A stretch of DNA of 64,000 nucleotides from Otis tarda. Taxonomy: Eukaryota > Chordata > Aves > Otidiformes > Otididae. Shown piece after piece: positions 13,155 through 25,890 of this stretch. The stretch lies in assembly GCA_026413225.1 (NCBI GenBank), contig CM048557.1, positions 64,284,987 through 64,348,986 of the forward strand, written 5' to 3'. The translations under genes were made by a program, and so were the position numbers. Position 1 is the stretch's first letter, and each line of letters opens with the position of its first letter. The notes under the pieces are model-generated. The model was not told the DNA's origin. It did not search any database and saw only the letters and a list, made by a program, of their open reading frames with translations.

Positions 13155-15860
13155 CTACTTTTCTTCCTCCAGTAAGATCAGTTCAGTTCTTGCTGAAGAT
13201 GTAATGATAATTTCAGAAACTGAAACATTAGATGGGGTCCTATCAACTTCAAATTTTTCACTGTCTGTTGTTGTCTCTTTAGGTGATAAGTTTTCTCGTG
13301 TTATCCCTGCTACACACTCTTCCACTCCTGCAGACACATCCTTTTCAATACTTTCCACTTGAAATTTTATTTCAGGATCTATTCCTGCACTTTTCAAATC
13401 CCTTTTCACTCCTGAAACTTGTACCATTGTACCTTCCAGCCTAGCTGCAACATAACCAGCATCTTCTGATCCCTTTGTGATCATTCACACCTAGGCCTTT
13501 TTAATCAGCTTCATTGCCTGTCTTCTATAGTTTTCATCTCACCCATAATCTTCCCTGTTTAAATTGCTGCCTCTTGAACTTAAATGTCCAGCTCTTCATT
13601 TGGAAGACGAACATCAATTTTTTTCTGTTTTCCTCCCACAGGAATTTCAGCTGATGGTAATTTAAATTATACTCCTGAAGTGTCTAACCCAGTAGAGCTT
13701 TCTACTTTGGGGACCTCTATATCTTGTGATTTGACTTTGTGCTCTTGAAGACTCAGAGCACACTTAGGGAACTTTTTTGGTAATCTACTGGCTTTGTTAA
13801 TTTTTGAAGTGCTTATTCCTGTTCTAGACAATTCTGCCAAAGACACAGCGAATTCTGAAGTTTGCTTTTTTATCTTTCAGCACTATGCTTAACTATATGC
13901 ACATACATTTCAGTTTTCTGAATAGTCACTCTAATCCTTGTTCTCTTTGCAGATAATGAAATATCTCCTCCCATCTCTGGCAAGTTAACACCAGAACTTT
14001 CCACACAATCTCCTAATTTTGGAATCCTTCTTTTTCCAATCTTATTTTCAGTGGCTGCATAGGGCAATAGGGAAGGTATTTTCAGGAATATTTGTTTCAG
14101 TTTGTATTTTGGCAGAGCGAATGCCTACCTAAGGCTTTTCCAGACTTCTTTCAACATCACCCTCACCTTCCTGTCCACACTCACCCCTTTCAAGAATGTC
14201 AAGCCCAACGCTTGACAAAAATGCTGTATTTTGGCATTTAAAAACATCCCTGATGTTCCTTGGTCTCGACTCCTTTAGCTTTTATCTCATGTTCTGCTTT
14301 CAGTTTGATTCCATTCTCCTCAGGGCTCTCAACAGCTCCCTCTCCTCCAGGATCTGACAAATAAAATTTAAGTTCTGACGCTGGAACTCACACAGAAAAG
14401 TCAGCAATTTCTGCTGTCATATTTAGCTGGAGTAGCTCAGCTTCTGTTTCTCAAGAGCTGATTTCAGGCTCTGGCCCTTTCCCTTTTCTTAGGGAGATTT
14501 CAAACTTTGGCTTCTGGAATTTTGGCATTTTAATTTTCCTTTGAACACCTTCCAATTTCATCTTTCTTCCATCCGCAAATGATGATCCTTTGGTTCTTAT
14601 TTCAGGGCTCTTCGGTTCAGCTGAAGCTTCTCCTTTGGGGAATTAAATATCTGGTTTTTGAATGATATTTTCATCAGCAGAACTTGAATTTTTTTTTTCC
14701 CTAGGAAGTTTCAGATTCTACTTCAGAACCAATGTCACTTTCTGACAGTTTTCCCTTACAGCAAGAACTTCTAATTTTGGTGTTTCGGGATTTATGTATT
14801 TTAACAGTACATTCTGTTTCACCCACAGATACTTCAGGAGCTGGTGTTTTCCCTCCTGGTTTCAGAGCTTTTTGCTCTGAAGGACCATTTTATTTAACAT
14901 TTCAAAATCTGTTGCAGAAAGACTCATAACAGCAAGACATGACATTTTTAATTCAGATTCTGGAAAGTTCATTTGATACTAAGAGTTGCACCCCCTTTTG
15001 GTAATGCAGAATGCTGTTCAGTTTTAGAAGAACCAATATCAGCTTTGGACAAACCCAAACCAGAAGACACTCTGTCTCCCTTGCAAACAGAAAGAATTTT
15101 AGATCCAACACTCCTTGAAAGAGTAGCAGGAGTTTCCTATGTTTTTTCACAAGAGCGAAAAAATTCAGTTCATGACCTACACGTAGCTATCTTGGAATGA
15201 GACATGAAACAATATTTGGGCAATCCAAATTATCCAGGATTTTCAGATTTTTTTAAGCAAAATCAGCATGTGATATGTAAGCAAACTTCATATCTTCTGG
15301 AGCTTCCCCAAAAGATTCCTTCCTAGGTTTTCACAGTTCCACAGACATCATCTCCACTCCATCTTGAATGTCCTACATTTTGTTTTCTGAATTATTAGCA
15401 TTTGTGTGTTATTTGCTGCTTGTTTTTCTCTTGTTTCCAGCGTGTCAGGTGGTGCGTGTAATTCTTTAGCAGGGCCTTTTTCCAGACATTTTACCTATAT
15501 GGATGCTTGTGCTGTGTGATCCATTACATCTATGTGAATTCCACCTTCTCCTTCTCTTTTGTCTGTTGTTCATTTCTGTTTCTTTTTTCAGGAGTTTGAT
15601 GAGGCCTGTGGTGTTTGTTTAGCTGGGCTCTCTTTCAGATCAGGTGTTTCTAAACTAGGCTTTGATATCTGTGTTGTTATAACTGGCACTTCTGGTACAG
15701 TAAACTTTGATGTTGATTCCTCATCTTTGTTTTTTAATGATTATTTCAACTTCAGGGTGCTTTTTTTTGCATGGGTTGGAATGTTGTTTTTCATTTTTTT
15801 CAAGTCTTTTGTTAAAGTTTCAGAACAGTGCTTGGATTGCTAAAGCATTTACTTTTCAGT
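13155..15860 (-). pseudogene. AHNAK-family (AHNAK/AHNAK2/periaxin-like) pseudogene, C-terminal part
   Basis: AHNAK proteins are giant scaffolds at the plasma membrane, built of long arrays of degenerate repeats rich in K, P, V, E and D with motifs such as KMPKF and GPEVE. On the minus strand, repeat-like peptides follow each other in changing frames. They include TVPEVPVITTQISKPSLETP (about 15592-15726), KTPAPEVSVG (about 14817-14851), IKMPKFQKPKFEISLRKGKG (about 14456-14537), SSGVNLPEMGGDISLSAK (about 13950-14067) and SQDIEVPKVESSTGLDTSG with FKLPSAEIPVGGKQKK (about 13640-13725). The last 109 codons (13155-13484) are open and end in tandem stops. Many stops and frameshifts break the copy, for example TAA near 13667-13669 between GV and FKLPSAEIP. 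About 900 codons survive of a family that can exceed 5,000 residues. The family is clear; which paralogue it came from is not. The upstream end is vague. A splice-acceptor-like pyrimidine tract near 15922 leaves a duplicated-gene origin possible. Confidence 0.75.
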
Positions 15861-17265
15861 GCAGTACTTCAAGGCCAATTACAGTACTGATCCCTGGTGG
15901 CTGGCACTAATCTTACAACTGGAAAAGAAAAAGGAATGAATTAGCTAGGAGGATTTTTGGGTTGGTTCACTGCTGTTTCTCTGTTTTACTCTGGTGTGAA
16001 TTGAGTGACATCGTAGCTGTCTAGAACTGAAGTAATGCAAGTATAGGGTGCTCCATTCTTGGGACTCAAACGGTCTTGTGTAGTTTGTGGTTGACTCATC
16101 TCACCATCCAGTGGGACTCATCCTTTGAGTCTAGGACACTGCAGCTATCCTACACATTTTAAGAGATGTAAAACTTTTTAAACCAGATGCTTTAAGCAAA
16201 GAATGCTTAGAATGTTTAGGTGACCAACAGCTTTGAAATGTTCCTGTCAGTCAGATTGGGCAACTCAAAAAAAACCAAGTGAATTAGGTACTCCACTACT
16301 TCACATAGTGAGACCTGGAGACTTGGGATGACCTTTAAAAACAGCAAATGACACCGCCAAGTCTTCTTCAGCATGGAAGTCTTCTTCCCACAGGTAGACC
16401 TGGAAGCGATGACATCTATCTGGACTAGGATCAGGGAAGAAGCTTCTAGCATTCCACCAGCCAATGATCAAGCAAAGCGGTGGTGTCATGAAGCACAAAG
16501 GGTGGCTTCAGGTGCTTGACCAAGAGCTGTGAGGCAATTGCTCTCCTTGTACTTGTTAGAGGAGCTGTGGATCAAGGTTTACCAAAATCTTGCCAGATAC
16601 ATTCCATGCTGTTGAGGCGCAAATCTGCCAGTGTAAAAGGCCTCATCCACCTACCTCAAGGTGAGTAGGAAGGGAAAGATTCCTCCTGTGAAAGCCTGTA
16701 TGACTCTTTCCTACAAAATGAGGCAATAGACTTCTGTCTCCAGGACTAATGCAGATGCAGTGGAGATTGCATGGAAAGCTTTGCACTGAGGCCTTTGCAT
16801 TCATCCCAATTTCCCCATTCTGAGAGTGAACCTCTTCTCACCAGAAGAGTTTTCCTCTCGCCATGTACTGACTAGCATGAATTATATAACTACTTCAGCA
16901 ACTGATTTCTCTTAACAGACAGAAATCTGAACTGTGATAAACACGAATGTTCAGGTGAAAACTTTCGTACTTTGCTCAATCATTTTTCATTGTTTAATAA
17001 TATGAAAGCTACAAACAGTGTCTTTTCTTTACTAGGCTTTTGGTGTTTGCTACTTACCATTTCTTAGCTATGATAAGAAAAAAAGCAGCCCTATTTGTCC
17101 AGTATTGGTCTGGCCTTGCAGAAATTAAGGCCTTTGAGTCCATAGCCAGCTTGAGAACTTTATGCCTAGGCACGGGGATAAGGCTGGGACATCTCTAGAC
17201 TGGGTCTTCTCTGACAGTGCAAAGTGCAATCTGGGCATGTAACATGATTTGTCTTATTAACCACA
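15861..17265. other. Unique DNA upstream of the AHNAK-like relic
   Basis: No gene is recognised. Part of 15861-16140 may be further, unreadable AHNAK-like sequence. A pyrimidine-rich stretch ending in CAG on the minus strand (about 15922-15941) resembles a splice acceptor. Around 16390-16520 the plus strand reads DLEAMTSIWTRIREEA and then ANDQAKRWCHEAQRVA before stops. This looks protein-like, but I cannot assign it to a family. Confidence 0.4.
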
Positions 17266-17408
17266 GTACCACGGAACAGTTTGGGTTGGAAAGGACCTTT
17301 AAAGGTCATCTAGTCCAACCCCCCTGCGAGAAGCAGGGACATCTTCAACTGGATCAGGTGCTCAGAGCCACATCCAACCTGACCTTGAACACTTCCAGGG
17401 ATGGGGCA
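17266..17408 (-). mobile_element. Short CR1 LINE 3' fragment
   Basis: Read on the plus strand, this has the CR1 3' UTR order: GTTTGGGTTGGAAAGGACC, then GGTCATCTAGTCCAACCCCC, 'gcgagaagcagggacatc' and 'ttgaacacttccagggatgggg'. Similarity then stops at about 17408. The terminal octamer repeat is eroded (CCACGGAACAG instead of the CATAGAA units). About 140 bp are left, and no frame remains. Confidence 0.9.
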
Positions 17409-20400
17409 ATTATTAACGAGGAAGAGTGAGTAATTGTAAGACAAACAAAAACAATCATAATTGCTGGCACTGTGTTTGACATGGCAAATAATTCCACATT
17501 TAGGACAGCAGTTTTCACGGGCCTCCCTCACATGCTTAGCATTTTGCATATGTCTGCTTTTAAATAAGGATGAGGATCACTGCCATCATGGAGAGCTTCA
17601 GTTGACTTGATGAAGCTGTGGCATGAATGGGAAAAGGGTGAAGACAACTCTCATGTAGCCCGGAGTTAGCTGTACCTCAGGAGCTGCTAACTGAAAAGCA
17701 AGTCCTTTAACACTTCTATACCAGCTAATTCTGCCATGTAAAGTGGATAAACGTGTTGAAGTATACAGCTTTATCAGGACGTCTGTCCTGCGCAAAGAAG
17801 CAGAGATATGAAGGGGAGAAAATAATGTCAGTCAAGTTTAGTAAGAGATTATGTCATACAATTGTGAACCATTAAGAACAGAGTATGACAACTCCGAGTG
17901 CACAGCCTGTGACACGCACCGTAGGAATTTCACAGTCTGTGTGCTCAGAATGATGCGGTGACAGCTAATGCTCTAGTGTATAAAATTATTGTTCATTAAA
18001 AAAAAAAAAAGAAACTGCTGGGAGGAATTAATTCTATGCACTGTTTGTTGAACAGAACTCTAGGAATGGAAATGAGGAAACAAAAGTACCAATCGCTGCT
18101 CAGTTCCTGACAGTCACGGTGACATTTATTTTTCACTCTCACGTTAGGATCCCTCAGAAAAGGGAACGTGAAAGGGGTCTTCCATTTCAGTCAGCTCATC
18201 CCCCAAGCAATGCAAACTAGCAAATAGCCCCACCTTCCAGCCAGCTGAGAACTTGCAATTTCAATGGACTGAAATAGAATTTGTTTCTCACTGAATTGCG
18301 TTTTGAAGATAGATATGCAGATCACTTGTTATCATGCTTAAGCACCTTCTTAAGCACAGCCAATTTTTCTGGCTAAGGCAAGTACTAGGAGAAATGCTAA
18401 ATGCTAAAATGTGTATTTTTTTCATAGGCTCTGATGTTCTGAATGGTTGTGGCTTTGGAGAGACCCCAGACAATTCACAGATTCAGCTGGAAAGCTGGTT
18501 AAAAGCAAGTACTGCATGCTTGACTCAGAACAACTCCTGAGGATTTGTTCATCAAGGATCTGGTTTCTCCTCTTATTTTCCTTTAACAAGTTCTGCTCTG
18601 AAACTCATTTGCTGTTGTTCCTTTGCTTCTGATGGCATACAATCTGCTTGAGACTATTTTTTACTGGTAGCATGCTATGCTACAGGGAATTAAGCACGTT
18701 AAGAATTTTTCTTTCTTCTTCTAAATGCAGAAGCCAACACTAGCCATTGGTTTTTACCCCTCTTACTATCCAAATCCTGCACTCTATTCCCTTATTTACA
18801 ATGAGGGTATTCACACCTCTCTGCCACAGGCTCTAAGAATTCAGACTTTTGTAAAAGTTCACAGTTGCAGTTAATAGTGACTTGCCTAAACCTGAGGTCT
18901 GAAATTGAGGAAGAAGTGACCTGATTTTTGCTGTGCCATTGGCCATAACGAGATTTGCAGTCGGACAGCAAATCAGCAAAGCCAAGTAATGTGTACTAAG
19001 CAAGTACATAGATCGAACACAGCACTGGAAAATGAATGTTTTCTAATTAGCTACTTTGCCATTACAAGGGACTTCCAGCTGGTCAGAAGATTATTTCATT
19101 TATATATCTGGCACGGGACTAATTGTCAAACAGAACTTAACCAACCTGAACAAAAGGCAACTGCCTATCCAGAAACAATTAAAAAGCCCTTTTCAGCAAG
19201 ACTGGAAACCTAAATATTCCATAAATCTGGAAGATAAACTGGACAGCAAGACTAACTGGAGAGACAGACTGATGTGAATTGAAATATACATTTAAAAAAA
19301 AAATAAAGGTATATTTGCATCTTCTTCCCTATGTAAAGCAAGGAACTTTCTTCTTTATGTCTTCGTCAGAGAAATTGCTTCCTCATGGTGTCCACACTGT
19401 CTGATGATGTGAGAACTTCTCACAGTTGAGTCTGCCTGTGAAATCTTCAGTGTGTGACGTTTCCCTTGTGGTGTGATTACCCCTCCCACAGTTAATGAAA
19501 TGCATACAGTGGTACAAGACGATTTGGTATTAAAGTGAACATGGAAAAGACAATCAGACCTTAATACTTTAGAAAAGCAGAGCTCCAGCCCCAGCACCAT
19601 CTTGCCATGTCTGTGCCTGACCATGCTGATCCTGCACCCACATCCCCTCATGTCCTGTCCTTGGCCAGTCATTCCCATCCCCATTGAGGTGCCCAGCGCC
19701 CAGGCTGGGGCTGCCCTGCTCCCCAGCTGGGGTGGTGGGACGGGTCCTGGCCATGATGCCCTGTCCTGACATCCTGGGGAGCTCCCAGCCCTCGCCGTGC
19801 CCTAACAACTGCAATATTAAGCTGCAAGTCAGTTTAAACAACCTGAAGTGTTTTGGTCGAGGTCAAGTCTAAGCCGAAGCTAAGCATTTTGTTTATATTC
19901 CCCAAAACAAACAGAAATAAATATGTAACCTTACAGGCACTTTTCTGCTGTTTGATGGCAACTTAGTTTTCCTTTGAAGAAAAAAAAAAGCTTGGAGAAA
20001 ATCTTCTGACCAGCTTTCTTACAATCCAGCTGAGTTCACACAAATGAAGGTTAAACTGAAAGTTTCCACATAATCTTTTGTACTGGTTTGGGTTTTTCTA
20101 AAGTCTCTGTTCACAAGAGTAACTGTGCACAAACCTGCCCCAAACTCCTTCTGCCCCATCAAGAATTCAAAATGATTTGTTAATTACTGAAGCTCTATCG
20201 TTTACAATTATGTTCACTTCAGACCTTCTTTACGTTGACAACAAACGTAAAGTGACCTTTGAGAAGCTGGGAATTTGCCCCACTGTATCTTGTTCTTTTG
20301 CGCCACATTTTCTACAGAAATTGTTACAGAGGAGCCATCCTACAATCTTCACAGGCTTTGTTTCTGCAAAAGTCAGCAGAACAAATTATCACAAAAAGCT

Positions 20401-21172
20401 TGGCAACTCTTTTTCATTTATAAATTGCATCTTTGCCAAGTGCTTCCCTGCTGCACGAAGCAGATTGTCTCTTCTCACTTCAGTACCTTGTGCTTTGTCC
20501 CACAGCTTGATCACTATTTCTGCAAGTGTTACAAGATGGGATCTTACCCCTTCAGACAGACACCTGTCTCACATGCAGAGCAGGACGTGAAATCGACTCT
20601 CCACAGAGGGTGCAGCCAGACCAAAGTCAGATGTTGAGCGAAATCTAGGGTTTCAGATACCACAAGAAACCACAAGTGCTCTTAGACCCTTGCTTAGTAC
20701 ACAAAAACGGGGATCAGAGGGAGAAGACACTGAGTTATCAAACTTCGTTTCTTGCTGCTGCCAATACCATGGCATCCAAAAGTTTTCCATGTACTAAGAA
20801 CTACAGAGTCAAACTGCTGTACGATTTTTATGGGTCCCTAGCTTTCAGTGCCTAAAAAAAGGTGCCTGATAGCAGTACCATTCAAGCAGAACGGCTTTAA
20901 ACATCTTTAGAGACATTTTGCAGCATCTCTCGTGGTTATTATATCACTGCCTCAGCCGCTCTCTTCTCGAAGCTGGATCCACAGGCAAATCCAGGAGTGC
21001 TTCAGTCCCTCGCTTCCCTGCTCCTCTTTGAATCCTATCTCAGAAAGCATCCTTGTCTCAGTACAGTCCCACCGAAATAGGATAATTCCCCGAAGATGTC
21101 TCACCTTGAGCGTGCCTGCCCTCCATGCACAATCATCTTATTTATTTGTTATTGTCAGTGCCAGGGTTTGTT

Positions 21173-21186
21173 CCCCCCCCCCCCCC
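21173..21186. repeat. C14 homopolymer
   Basis: Fourteen consecutive C occur on the plus strand (G14 on the minus strand), flanked by GTTTGTT and AACAGG. Runs of this length are rare outside microsatellites and are prone to length error in sequencing and in replication. Confidence 0.95.
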
Positions 21187-21707
21187 AACAGGAGAGTTTT
21201 CTTTTTAGTTTTTTTGCTTTAAACAGGTAAAGACAGAAGTGCTGCCTTCTAAAGTGCCCAGAGAAGAGTTCTAGGGTTTGCTTGGTGATGGGGAAGATAT
21301 TGGAACAAAAGAGTCACAGGGGTTTGAATTCTGAAAGGAAAAAATTTGTTCATAAGCTTATAGAAATGTCACAGGAATTAATGGATTTGCACAACAACAG
21401 ATCAGGTAAGAACAGAAACTCTTCAGCGCTTGTCTGTAAGGGCTCAGCCCATCCTACTTATTGCATTCTCCCCACCTCAGCTTCATCATTGCTCAAGCTT
21501 CGGCACCAGGGAAAACAGATGCTAATGCCCTGCAGAGACTGATACTACAAAGTCAGGATCAGACCAACACTTCTCCAGGCTAAAAAGCTGTTCCCATTGC
21601 CACTTTCCAAGACATGGAGAATTTTGAATCAAGGCTACTGAGTGTGTGTTTTAAAAGGTAACTTCTACTTCAGTACTGAAAGCCCCTGGCACAATACGTA
21701 CTTTGCC

Positions 21708-21741
21708 AAAAAAAAAAAAAAATAATAATAATAATAAAAAA
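21708..21741. repeat. A15 run plus (AAT)n microsatellite
   Basis: An A15 run passes directly into six AAT/TAA units and a further short A-run. This is a compound simple repeat, probably length-polymorphic. Confidence 0.9.
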
Positions 21742-22915
21742 TCGCCCCTTAGAGCTTCCATTTCTGGCCATCATGTGGAAAGAAAGGAAATGTCAGAAAT
21801 GCAAGTGCAATCCAGCACTTCACTGGTAAAAATTACCATGAGCATCCTCAGCACAGATGAGCAAGACCGGCTATATAGGCTGATGTACAAACTGCATCAG
21901 GTAACAACTCTGTAGCTCCAGCCCAAAATTCAGCTGCCTGCACTCACTTACAGCTGTGCAAAATTGGCTCGTCTTGCCTGGAAAATTGTTGGTGAGCTGC
22001 AATATTCTGTATGCTAACAGCGTGCAAGGAAGGGAGAGGAGGGGGACACAGAAGTGCAGTTGCTGAGGTGGTAACAGTAACTCAAGCACACAAAATACTC
22101 ACATGAGAAGGTATAAAACCCTGAGGATCACACCAGAAGATGGAAACTGTAAGAGCAGCGGGCTGTACGGTGCGGTACTGAAACGCCTGACAAGGTCTGG
22201 CCAGTAAACACCTGCCTCGCAGACACATAGCCTTGGGCTTGCATCAGCACGTCCGTCTGTGTTACTCCCCAAGTGTGCTCTCTTCTATTTTTTCTGAACT
22301 CTTTAAACAGGTTATTACTGGATTTCATCTAGGAAGTGTTGTCTGGGAGCTTTTTGTGTTTGTATGACACTGGTGATCCCAGATCTTGACAAAGGAAGAT
22401 TACTGCCTACTGCAGCCGCACTAAGCTTTCAGGTGTGGCTCTGTCTCTGAGTTTTAGGGGCAGTACAGAGAAGAAATAGTCCTTGCCACTAAGAAAATGC
22501 CATCATACAGGCTGCCTTCTGCCCTTTTCTCTGAAAGATAAAGATTACGGTCCTCACCTTGATGTAGTAATGTGTATTAGAGAGTTACCCAAGGTAGCAC
22601 AGGAAGCCTGTAGCAGAATCAAGAACAAGATTCAAGTCTCCATTAAATATAATTTTTTTTTTCCACTTATAAGGGAAGGTTTAGACACTACTTGGCAAAA
22701 ATCAAAGGAAAACTCCTAAATTTACAGTTTCATCCTAAATAAATTAAGTCTTTCCACCACTGAAGGCTGTCACTTCAGAGCACAACCCCACCTAAACAGA
22801 GATGATTTGAGGAGGTACAAGGTAGCAAAACTGAATCTCACTCTTAAAGAGGAAAGGAAAATCAGATATAAATACCTTGTTGCTGCCCTACCAGCCCCGA
22901 TGAAAAAATAAGGCA

Positions 22916-22949
22916 GGGGGGGAAAAAAAAAAAAACTTAAAAAAAAAAA
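22916..22949. repeat. G7-A13-CTT-A11 low-complexity tract
   Basis: Seven G are followed at once by 13 A, then CTT, then 11 A. No retroposed body adjoins the tract. Confidence 0.85.
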
Positions 22950-25639
22950 TCTAACTCTACCTGAGCTATCCTTGACTGATTTCGTTTGAAGAATTTAAGG
23001 ACAGGTTGAATAACCAAGGCTCCACCTCCTATTCCAGTTTTTTGCTATTCTTAGAGCCAAAATTCTTATGCTAATTTAAACCTCCCTTGTTTTAATTTAA
23101 ATTCATTATTACTGATTCTACCCACCATGTACTTGAACAGATTATTCCCCCACTCTTTGGAGCCACTTACACACTTAACACAACTGAGGACTGTTTTCCT
23201 TCTGCTTCAGTTTTCTCGGTTTTCAGAGACCCCTTTCTTTCCATCTTCCCGTGTAACAAGTCCACTTTCTAGGTCCATCATCAGCACCACACTTCACATC
23301 TAGACCATGTCTTACTGGTCACATCCCTCTTGAGCCGCAGTGCCTCCCGGGTTTGTAGGGTTTCCCTGCTTCCTAACTGCTTTCCCTGCCTTGCATTCAC
23401 ATAGCTGAAGGGTCCTAATCCAAGATTTCATCCTGGAGCTTGTCCTTTCCAAGGCATTGGCACCGTGTTGGTAAAACCAGAGTTTCCCACCATGCAAACA
23501 CACCTTGCTAATCCTGACAGATCCGTTGTGCTCTTCAGTGACCCACACCTGGGCACCTCCAAGTGCTGCTGCGACTCCTTTACACATTAATTGAGTGACA
23601 AGCAAAGTTACAGGACCCCTTCGGTTCCAGTGCCAACTTGGATGGATGACATTGCTAGGGAAGGAGACAGGAACATCTCAGACTCTGGGTTGGTGCTTTG
23701 GGTAGAACTGGTTTTAATTTCAAAACGTTGGCACGCTTGAGTGATGCTGCTAACGCTCTGCAACTGTCAGCACTTTGGCAGGGGCACCGCTTGGCTTTCA
23801 GCGCCAATCTGTCTTTAGACATCACCGCCTGTAAACCTGCAGATGGAGTTTTCCACAAGCAGAAGCTGACATGTCAGAAGCTTGACGGTCGGATCTGCTG
23901 GCCACGATCCAGCAGCACAGTCTCTCCCTCTCTGTGTCTGTGGGATGTGCGTTGAGCGCACAGGGAGCTAAAGCTACTTTCTTTGAGGGTTTGGGCAGAT
24001 CCCAGCAATCCCTTGTTCCCTTTTCTCCAAGAGAGGAAATGTAACAGGCTCTTTACAGGAAGGCTGAAAGCACAGGGGTGTTTATTGGCATACATTTACT
24101 GGTCCCACAGACAAGCAGCTACCAAGACTAGACCCTAGTCTCAAAACTCCTTCCAGCCTGTTGCTTTGCTACACTAGCTAATAAAACCAAGTTCAGTGGG
24201 TTTGTGTTTATTCAGGTGGAGTTTTTTTTAATTAACTTTATACAAGTTTGGCCTTAAGGCCTTCTATACCAAGTGCTTCGCTCTGGTCTGATCAGGAGCC
24301 GCCATGTCAGGTGCTGTGCACAGCTCGTGCTTTACTGGGGGCAATCAGATAATGGTGTAAGGGCCTCTGCAGTGCTAAAACCAGGAATGCACAAAAACAC
24401 GTGTGAAACATGGAGTCTGCTCCGCAACCCACACCTGATACCCAGCACCGAACAGGCTAGGCACTAAACCTGATATAGCAAAGTACTTACAAGAGTTTGG
24501 AGTAAAGGCATCTGGAAAAGCCACGACATTGAGGTCCATCCCTGGATTGTCCAACGGGACAATGACAAAGCAGCTCATTTACCGCTTCTCTCCGAGGCTG
24601 CCCAGTACTGAAGCTAAGTTTAGTACAGACCAATCCATAAAAGAGATGGCCAAGGAGTATACCAATGTTCTTCTAGCCTGCAACAATATTAGTTTAGAAA
24701 ATGTTTACAAGCCTTCCTTTAGGAATGTCTTATCCATTTGACTTTTGAAAACGATACTTTTAAACTACCACACTGCAGCCAACAAGTAAAAACATCTAAC
24801 AAGTATCACTACAATAACAGCATTTTGGAACATTCATTTTTATCTGTTCTTTCTAGTTACTAAATATACAATCATGTCTAAATATTCAACAGATAATTTG
24901 ATGTTTCTGGATGTGACATTATGAACAATATTCCTCTCAAAGTGGTGGGAATACATTATGACTCACACATGACATCTGCCTTAAGCCTAAGGAGTAATTT
25001 AAACTGGAGTATTTTATCAGGGGATTATTAATTTTTGGAATCTAAATTAATGAGCATTAACCTAAGTGAATATCTAGAAAATATTACAAATGGGTGGAAG
25101 AGGAGAAAACCTACATGATGACTCAGAACAAAGTTTAAAATATTATTTAAGGGGGTATAATGAAAACAGTAAAGAAAAAAAAAAGGAAAAAAAAGAAAAG
25201 GCTGTTCAAAAATTGAGTCAGATTATGTCTGAGATAAAAGTCTACTAAGGGTAACAACAGTGCCCCCATCACAGCAAGAGGTCTTGTAACAAGTCACCAA
25301 AGCAAAAAACAGAAGCACTCATTTTCCATCAGCTCAAGTTTTTTATGATCTGAATGGGAGATTGGCACAATGCAAAAATTTTAAGGACACATAGGCACTG
25401 AGTTTGAGAGCTTAAGTCAATAAAAATGATTTCTTGGGCTAGAAGACTCCATTTACAGCCCTAAAATATATTTGACTCAGTTGTGTCTCATTGCAGCAGA
25501 CACTATACTGGGATGCACAAATATAAGCACTACCTGCAGGATGCAAAATATTCTTCAACCCTGTTCACCAGCGACAAGGCCAAGCTGCGATTTTCACATC
25601 TGCACCACTGCGGTACAGTTTGGGTGTCGGTCAGTGGAA

Positions 25640-25890
25640 GAGAGACCGAAGGAGACCGTGAGATGCAGCTATCTAGAAAATGTGATCTCTGAAGAAATAC
25701 AGAGAAAGTTTAGCCTAGAAAAGAGAAACCTAAGAGGATGTAGTGATACTTGTTAGGCAGCTAAAAAGACAGTGGAAATAAATTCTTCTCCACATGCAGG
25801 TTGGGGAGGACGAAGAGTAGTAAGTTTAAATTACGGCAGATGAAAATTCAGGCTGGCATAGCCTTAATTTTTCTAACACTTAGCAAGCCT
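25640..25890 (+). mobile_element. Ancient CR1-superfamily LINE fragment (ORF2 C-terminal)
   Basis: The nucleotide order matches the end of a CR1-type ORF2. A 'tctagaaaatgtgatctctgaagaa' block is followed by GTTTAGCCTAGAAAAGAG, which encodes FSLEKRNLRG (compare [11 protein letters not shown] in the young CR1 at 3211-4118). Further on, after a frame change, GRTKSSKFKLRQMKIQAGI-like sequence corresponds to the [20 protein letters not shown] segment of the same young copy. It is heavily diverged, with stops and frameshifts, and lacks the avian octamer tail. It is therefore an old amniote-age insertion, not a recent avian CR1. The left boundary is approximate. Confidence 0.6.

Larger units (their letters stand above)
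17409..25639. other. Repeat-poor unique DNA, no gene seen
   Basis: About 8.2 kb hold no recognisable exon or transposable element. Simple-sequence tracts lie at 17998-18010 (A13), 21173-21186 (C14), 21708-21741 (A-run plus AAT units) and 22916-22949 (G7, A13, A11). Around 20177-20637 two plus-strand frames of 120-137 codons overlap, and neither resembles a known protein. Positions 24840-25100 are AT-rich with ATTAAT-type motifs and may be a conserved element. A GC-rich block at 19600-19800 has CCTG/CCCAG-rich wording but no clear repeat unit. Confidence 0.5.

Noticed and set aside
20177..20637. Two overlapping plus-strand frames of 120-137 codons
   Set aside because: Two different frames are open over the same bases, and neither peptide resembles a known protein.
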